DNA of 64,000 bases, taken from Notospermus geniculatus. Lineage: Eukaryota > Nemertea > Pilidiophora > Heteronemertea > Lineidae. Each line of letters begins with the position of its first letter. Position 1 is the first letter of the stretch. Shown piece by piece: positions 11,701 through 20,700 of the stretch. The notes beneath the pieces are model-generated. The model saw only the letters and a list, made by a program, of their open reading frames with translations. It was not told the DNA's origin and did not search any database. The stretch covers positions 1-64,000 of the forward strand of contig NMRB01000143.1 of NCBI GenBank assembly GCA_002633025.1. Reading direction: 5' to 3'. The position numbers were made by a program, and so were the translations under genes.

Positions 11701-14700
11701 TTGACATTTCATCATTTAGGACAGGCGATAATCAACCGTTTCAGAACTGGGGCTAGAATGACAGTTTGTCAATGAGGCTGACGTTAGTGGTCATTTATAG
11801 ACAGTTGATTGACCATGATTGCCAAAGTGGTAATTCGCACATGTTCCAGTTTATAGTTTACGTCAGAATGACGCTTCAGTATCCGTGACGAATGAGAAAC
11901 TTTCCATGGAAATTGGATAAGTGGCATCTTGTCTGTTGGGAATGATCATGAAAAATTTTCCAGAGATTTTGTCTCCTGATCAGTTGTGCTTCCACCACCT
12001 ATCAGAATCACAAATGATATGGGAATTTGCCAAAATGGCAATTTGGCAACGAAATGATTTGGTGAGATGGGAATTTGGTGAATTTAGTGTTTACGGCATT
12101 TTTTTCAGGATTATAAAGCGAGACTAACAATTGACGCGTGATTGGTCAGATTATTATCATACATGAGATTGACGCCGTGGCAGAGTGCCCACAATCCTAT
12201 GTTATGTTCACTTTAACGATTACTATACAATTCAGTCTTGGCGTTGATCCATATCGACCCGATTTACCGGTACTATAAAAATCATAACAATTTTATACTA
12301 TTACTATCATCATCCTTTATGATGAGTCAGTTGTCATTGTAAAATCTTATACATGTATTCAACATGTTCAAAGGGATATTTTCAGTTCCTCCGATGCATT
12401 TACAGTTCACAATTTGAAAAATACATGTTTAATTCTCATTATTACATGTGTATTTATTTTACTGGCCTTTTTGGTTCAGTGCCAGGTGGTTTTGTGACGG
12501 CAGTATGAACATTCAAATCACACCTGGTATGTTTATATGCATAACAGGCCTACATAGGTTCGGAAGTTCTCAAAAATTGCTGCTGAACACTGAACTTTCT
12601 GTACATTACACTGGGGTCCTTACTTGAATTCTGATGACATGCAGCCTGTTTTTCTCCAGTTCATACATACTTGTACTCCCTTCATTCTCAAATACCAAAG
12701 GTTTCTTCGTCCAGCAGAGTCATTCCTGGAACTTATACATAACTGCTTGAATAATGAATCATCGATTATTTGTGTACCATAATCATTATGTGTACACCAA
12801 TATTAGACCCTCCATGGTCATTATCTCACTTCCGCCACAACTGGGGATGACCTCGGACTAATGTTTCTTCAGGAACTAGACACATGTTGCATTTGGATTC
12901 ATAACATGTTCGCTATTCAATAAACTTCAGCCAATATGCTTGTTTATCAGATCATCTAGAATGTGCTGAGAGTTGAACAATATCAAGCAAATAAGGCACC
13001 GATCCAATTAATGTTACTTGTTCCAGGGCCCAACAGCCGTTACGCCCCTTATTTTCTGCACCTCACTTGATACCATGAAATTAAAGATAATGTATCACGG
13101 GTATTTTCATGGGCCACGAAAATCATTGTTTGTTTACATTTTGTTTGTTTGTGTCCAGTCTTCCTTTGTCTTGTGGGTAAACTTTTGGTGGCATGACTCT
13201 CTGGAAATTCTTTTGATACCGTAAGTATTCAATTTGGTGAGATAGCATGTCCCTAAAGTCCAAAATAACATAATATAAACATCCATGTTTACAAACATTG
13301 AATGTAAACAATGAAGTCATGATACATTATCTTTAATGCTGCAGCTCGAAGTACATGTAAACGGGTGTATTTTCATTCTCCCATAGCAGGGTTTTGGTCT
13401 CGCTCCTCTTCATAAACTTGTGTGAGTGGATGAAAAGGAGCAAGGCAAAACCCCTGCTGTGGGAGGATGGTGCATTAGAGGAGCTTCTGTGGACTGTTGT
13501 CAATTTCAGATAACCCTGTAGAATAGGAAGGACTGTAGTGTATACAGCATAAAGTACAGCTTCCACACTGGTATCAAAATCCATAAAAACTATCTATCCA
13601 AGATCATTCCATTTCAGATGTATTTCCAAAGCGTAACCTGTACTATGACGGCTTGGTGCTCAATCTGACAATAGAGGGCAGCAGTCGTACGTCTCACCAG
13701 CTGGCCAACACCATCTTGAAGATCCTCCTAGAGGAGGTGCTTGGGTATAAACATGTCGTGATCAAGGTAGAGGATGGTAACATAAACGCTGAGGCAGTCG
13801 TCAAGCGGGTGTCAGGGTGAGTCCTGCATTAACTCATCTGCCCCAGAGTCCAGCACTGCAGACGACATCTTCTGTCAAACATTTGATTGAAATCATCCCA
13901 GGCTTTTAGATCTGTAGACACTTACGCATTTCACGCAGCTTTTGGCAGCCAGGCCTTTGTTATTTTCCACTGCGCTGCCCACTAACAATGAAGATATCAC
14001 AATCCGGAGAAGACAATCCAGACAAGTTTGTGGATGTGGAGGCCTGTTACTGTTGCAGGAAGCAAAGGGCTTCTCGTAACTTGAACCTACTTATAGAAGA
14101 GTTGTAATTTTGCCGTCATATTTCACATGGCTGTATCATGTTCCTTTCACAACAGACTCTCCAACCCGAACTGTAGCATACCGGACACCATGGTGAACCT
14201 GGAGGTATGGATGTTACCTGGATTTAATGTTGAGGCGTGGACAAGCAGCGGAGAACTCATTGACTGTGGCCCTTTAGGACCGCTTGCTCTGTGAGTATGA
14301 CTAGATCCCTGATGGTGGATCATTTGGGTGGGGTGATATTCTGCAGTGTGATTGACGTAGTTGTAAGTTCCGTCAACATCAGTTTTGCATTGTACTAGTA
14401 TTTGGTAAACAACACTTGCTCACCTTCAACCTAGATTGATTACAAACAAGTATAGATACCCAACAAACAACACACAATGGTGTACAGATATTTTTTCAAC
14501 GTTTAGGTAAACAAGTCCTTTCTCTGACGGCAGATGGTTGTAGCAGCTGTTGTCGGTCAGTGTCCTGAATGTGGGACAGCAACGTCACTGTCATTTTGCA
14601 ATGACAAACCCTGCAACAGCAGTGTCGAAATAGGGCACGCCTGAATGAAAGCAGGTCACTCTGGAGTGAAAACTCCACGCAGAGTGCATTCAGCTCCAGA

Positions 14701-17700
14701 GAAGTGAGCTGTCTGGAGCTGTGTACAGAGCCACCACCGGCTGACCGGTATTTATTGATCTTTTTCTCATTCTCCAGCTTTGGTTGGTACATGTCGTCGT
14801 CCATGGTCCACAGATTCTGGTCCTCTGAGTATCGTATTGTCGATCACTATCACAGTTTGATGCGACCTGACTTCACACGATTATTCAACTACAAGGACAC
14901 GTTACCAAGTATCGATGACTGGATGCGCGACCCGAAGACTAGACGTTACTTTTGCACCAAATCGGATGGTTGTCGTGGTGGCGTGTACTACTCAAGTTTG
15001 TGTCGTAATGGCTCAAATGCTGATAAATGTGCCATGTTATTCTCAGATTACCCAGGTGAGAGGCAGTTATTTTGGTGTCTCTTTTAGAACTATCAACAAA
15101 GGAAGGTATTGAGCTTCACTGCAACAAGGTGTTTTAAACCATCATAATAAAGAACATGGAATAACTTTGTGCATTTGTTCTTTTTTCAGCCACAGATATG
15201 AAGGTCCTCAGACAACAAATAGAACATTTTGGATTGTATGTCAACATCGTGTGGTTGGGATCACACCTCTCGACATTCGTGAATGAACAGTCCGCTCAAA
15301 ATCGTCCAATTCTGTTCTTCAACTGGCGGCCGAACACTTTCACGTTGGGAAATAATTTCACGCGGATAGCCTTCCCAGTATGCACTGATGATCAACAAAC
15401 GGCAAAACCAGTTAATTGCGATTTTTCTATCAATCAGTTGTCGAAGGTTGTGTGGGCACCGTTGAAGACAAAAATTCCTGAAGCATTCCATTTAATCAAT
15501 CAAATGTCTTTCACAAATAAAGTCTACCAAAATTTACTCAATACTTATCGAGAACATTCGGAACAGTTCATTATTGTGAACAGGACGAAAGTCTATGAAA
15601 AGATCGCCTGTGAGTGGATTCGAAAAAATGAGAAAATATGGAAGAAATGGGTTCCGCCCAATCTTTCTAATAAGACTATGATTTACATTGGTGGAATGAT
15701 ATCCATGACTGGCGCTGCTTACAAGGACCCTGGGATAGCTCTAGGTAGGTGCAGTCTTAATCTGGCTGTCGGGTTTGCAGGTCTGAGTGATGGCTAGGAC
15801 CATAGTGGAGTTGTTCTCTGGATGCTGTCATGCGGCACACAGTACCACTGTACAAGCTTGTGAGCTTGTAGGAACTGCGAGGCTAGTGCAGAAAACTGTA
15901 CATCGTACATCACCCTGACTACCTTGCTGACAATTGCATCACCACCTTATCCACACTNGGAGGTCAATATCTCCCAGATGGAAAGTCCCAGGAGGCTGAA
16001 AATTTGTAGTCTGGGTAATTCTGGACCAGAGATTCGGAATTTGGCATCAAATGAGTCATATCTTTTACCATTTGGGTGCTGTGGACGTCACAAAATGGCA
16101 TTTCGTAAGGTGCCGCCATGAGGGCTAGGGGGTATCAGGCATACCCCCAGACCTCATCAGACAAGCCAGAACTGCAATATGCCATTCATTCAAATGTCTG
16201 ACACAAGTATTATGCCTACAAGTAAGTACAGACCTCTGAGTGGTTATACGAGTGAATGGTGGGGGTCTGAAAGGGGTTCCAGGAACAAACCCCCCCAAAA
16301 ATGTCCCTACTGAGGGGGGTAAAAAGTCATGTGGGACTATAGCCAGGGTTACCAAATTTTTTCCCCTTGTCCTTACACATGTTGTCTTCATTCTCTCCAA
16401 GATTCATCTTTGGCATCAGTCTCTTTCTATTTTTTTCAGATTTTTACAAATCTGCAATTTTTGGGATTCACGGGTATATGCAATGTACACAAAATGTACA
16501 CGAAATGTACACAAAGTATATCATCATATCATCATCATCATCATATCATATCATATCATATCATAGGGAATCCTTCTTTTTGTACAATGTATTACACATT
16601 TATTTTCCACTTTCGTAGCGTAGTTCTGGTAACTAAACATTTCCTCCCGTTTTATATGAAGATGGACATGCTGAACACATTCAGCTTGTTACCACAAGAC
16701 AAAGCCTGCCAATTTCCAAGATGGCTACCCTTAAGGGGCCAAAGGGATTGACAAAAATTTGATATCTTCAAATCATAGCAACATGGGTATCAAATTAAAG
16801 GGCTCACTGAGTACAACAACATGGCATGGGTTTCGTTCCCCAAAATGTACACTGCAACCCTTGAGGGGGTCAATAAAGGGCCACAAATCTGACTTTTACC
16901 CCTTCTCACAAGTTCCACGGGGACTGCAGGTGGATAAAAATTCTTTTTTTCAACATTGCTCTCACTGAGCTTCAAAATGATACCAATGATGACACCCTTT
17001 GGGTAACAGTTTTCACGATCCAAAAAAGGGTCCAAAAAGGGTCCAATTTCAGGATCTTGAAAACTGTTACCCAAGGGGTGTCATCATGGGTATCATTTTT
17101 GAGCTTTATGAGAGCAATGTTGAAAAAAAATATTTTCATCCACCTGCAGCCCCCGTGGAACTTGTGAGAAGGGGTAAAAGTCAGATTTTTGGCCCTTTTT
17201 TGACCCCCTCAAGGGTTGCAGTGTACATTTTGGGGAACGAAACCCATGCCATGTAATTGTACTCACTGAGACCTTTAATTTGATACCCATGTTGCTATGA
17301 TTTGCAGATATCAAATTTTTGTCAATCCCTTTGGCCCCTTAATAAGGGTAGCCATCTTGGAAATCGGCTGGCTTTGTCTTGTGGTAACAAGCTGAATGTG
17401 TTCAGCATGTCCATCTTCATATAAAACAGGAGGAAATGTTTAGTTACCAGAACTACGCTACGAAAGTGGAAAATAAATGTGTATGTACAAAAAGAAGGAT
17501 TCCCTATACTTTGTGTACATTTCATGTACATTTTGTGTACATTGCATATACCCGTGAATCCCAAAAATTGCAGATTTGTAAAAATCTGAAAAAAATAGAA
17601 AGAGACTGATGCCAAAGATGAATCTTGGAGAGAATGAAGATAACATGTGTAAGGACAAGGGGAAAAAGTTTGGTAACCCTGGCTATAGTCCCACATGATT

Positions 17701-20700
17701 TTTTACCCCCCTCAGTAGGGGCATTTTTTGGGGGGTTTGTTCCTGGAACCCCTTTCAGACCCCCACCATTCACTCGTATAACCACTCAGAGGTCTGTACT
17801 TACTTGTAGGCATAATACTTGTGTCAGACATTTGAATGAATGGCATATTGCAGTTCTGGCTTGTCTGATGAGGTCTGGGGGTATGCCTGATACCCCTAGC
17901 CCTCATGGCGGCACCTTACGAAATGCCATTTTGTGACGTCCACAGCACCCAAATGGTAAAAGATATGACTCATTTGATGCCAAATTCCGAATCTCTGGTC
18001 CAGAATTACCCAGACTACAAATTTCCAGCCTCCTGGGACTTTCCATCTAGGAGATATTGACCTCCGAAAACCACAAAAAATGGAAATTTCCATTCGCGGG
18101 TTCGTGAGGGGGTGCGACTCCTGCACTTTAAACCCCTGTCAAACCAAAACGGGTTGAAATTAGGCCCTGAAACTTTGCAAATGTTCATTATACATGATAA
18201 GCAATTTTTAGGGATTTTTTCCGCAAAATCCGAGTCGGTCATCTGGGAGGCACTGACTCACTTGGCATGGAATGACCCCTATGTAAATGTTGTAGGTAGG
18301 CTAATTATTTTACAGAAAAATTCAATGTTTTGTTGTCTTTTTCCAGTATTTACGTCAACTCAAAGAGAAAAAGGTGAAAATAATCATTGGCGAGTTTTAT
18401 GACTATGCCGCACGTTCTGTTATGTGTAGTGCTCTAAAAGTTGTAAGTTCTATTTTATTATCTCTTGAACTTTTGTTTTCCTTTCACTAGGCTGACTGTT
18501 AATATGCCATTTTTCATGGGAAATGGCGCTGTCAGTAAAATTTCTGGCACTGAAAACAGACTACTCTTCCCATATAAAAGGTTACTATTGTAACAGTAAT
18601 ACTCGGTTGGGAATTAACCTATGACCTGTCGGTCTCGAGTCCGGCGCACTCCACCGTTTTCCCCATTTCATCGTCAAATACTGATCTTTTTCCAGGGGAT
18701 GACAGCAAGAGAAGGTTACCAGTGGTTCCTACCTGGATGGTACGAGATGGGTTGGTGGGACACCGATCGTTTCAACAATCCAGCAAAATACAACGAGTGG
18801 GCCTGGATTGAGGAAAACGTGGATTGTACAACGCAAGAGATGTTACGGGCTATCGATGGTTACATGGTGCTGTCCCAGGCGTATTTTGATACGGATGATT
18901 CCGTTGCTACGGGGACTGGGAACATCACGGTTGGCGAGTGGAAGAAGATGTATAAAGAAAGACTGGATCAAAAGGTAAGTCAGGGGAGGTCGTTTTGGAA
19001 GTTGCTGAAGGTCATTTGGCGAGTCAGTGAAGGTCATTTTGGAAGCTGCTGAAGGTCATTTGGTGAGTCAGTGAAGGTCGTTTTGGAAGTTGCTGAAGGT
19101 CATTTGGCGAGTCAGTGAAGGTCATTTTGGAAGTTGCTGGAGGTCATTTGGTGAGTCAGTTAAGTTCATTTTGGAAGTTGCCGAAGGTCATTTTGGAAGT
19201 AACTGAAGGTCATTTTAAGTCACTGAAGGTTGTTTTGTTGAGTCAGTGAAGGTCATTTGATTGGTCAGTGAAGCTCATTTTGACTTTGTTTCAGGGCTAC
19301 TCATTCCTCACAGAAGGTAACTATGCTGGTTATGCATTTGATGCTGTCTGGGTCTATGCCTATGCATTGGATCGTCTGCTCAAGAAGTATCCCGAGGCCA
19401 TTGATTCGCTCCACAGTTCCAGAAACACCAAGTGAGTATTGAGCATTTATTGAGCACATTCAGTGGGCCTGTTCAAAAAAGCCTCATTTGATGCTGTCTT
19501 GTTTTGTCAGAGGTAGGCCTACTCTTGGTCTTTCTGAATCGTTTGTAATTTTACATCCTTTTCCGTGACTTCTTGCAGATTATTGATGAAGCATATCAAC
19601 CAGACTGACTTCAAGGGTGTCACGGGTCTGTTGTCGTACCACGGCACCGACAGAACTGGTATTATCCTGCTGCTGCATTTCTCTAGACACAAGAATTTGA
19701 CAACGATAGGGCGCTATGTACCAATTGGAAAGGGTGGGCGCCTGGAGATTAATACATCAATGATCCAGTGGCGGACTCCTGGAAGGGTCAAACCTGATGA
19801 TGGAAGCATCCGTGAGTCCAACCCTTTCTATCTTGGGTCTCGCTGCATCTTCCCATTACTGTAGTTAACCCATTTAATGCAAGAGCACAGTTAGGCTTTA
19901 AACTGTGAAGAATGCCACCTATTGTTCGCAAAAAACCCAACTGTTAGTACAGCCCATTAGCCAAATGCTGGACAAGTTTTCCTGATCTTCATTCCATAAT
20001 TGAAAGAATAGACCCCTCCCGGCTTGGCACTGAAAGGCCTATTGGTTCGATCATTATTTTGAAAAAATCTGTTGTTTAGATCTGTGATAATGATGATATT
20101 TTTCTGTTATTTCAGTCCCAGAGAAGTGTTCCGTGGAGCTGATCCGGGCCTTGTTTCGTGTCGACTGTAACATGGCCATTGTCATCGTTGCTGTATTCTG
20201 CTTCAGCTTTCTTGTCATTCTACTCGTTGTTGTCCCCATTGTTTGCATCAAGAAGAGGTGAGTGGTGCTTCTTTCTGCCTAAGGTCATCTTCCTACTACC
20301 CAATTGTTCCTCCGTCAGCCAATAGGAGCAGTGAGACCCACTTATCACCAAAAGATGGCAGCAAAGTTCTAGCGGACCAATACAATATAAAATTCGCCTG
20401 ATTGGTGCTCAATTCAACCACGAATGGGTCCGGTAGGCATTGAATAAGACCAAAGTGATATTCTCAAACCATTTCAACTTATTTACATTCTGAGGCACAG
20501 TGGAAACTGTGACACTTTGTCACTTGCTGAGGTTGTAGCTTTGATCCTGAGTCAGACCCATTCTTCATCTGATAGAGTTTCTCCAGGCATTCTGATGCAT
20601 TTCAAAGCCTCCTTTGGGAAATTTCTCAAGAGTTGGGTGAGCTACAGTCATGAACACTGTGTTTCAGGTATGACAGAAAGGCCAGGGAAACAAGAGCCCG

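Larger units (their letters stand above)
18347..20115 (+). other. VKR exons 6-9: second part of the Venus flytrap domain
   Basis: Reads like the C-terminal half of the GABA-B/ANF-type ligand-binding domain. [16 protein letters not shown] is the lobe 2 strand and helix, [14 protein letters not shown] matches the WFLIGWY region of GABA-B receptors, [19 protein letters not shown] is the conserved YDAvWalAlAL helix, and [10 protein letters not shown] is the F.G.sG strand. A 43-bp-type minisatellite separates exons 7 and 8. Confidence 0.8.

Noticed and set aside
14704-14777. In-frame upstream extension of VKR exon 4
   Set aside because: A good pyrimidine tract and AG at 14776-14777 mark the acceptor, and the phase from exon 3 requires it.
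16125-18242. Many open frames between 16.1 and 18.2 kb on both strands with related proteins
   Set aside because: They are mirror images of each other produced by the foldback arms and show no transposase or other domain.
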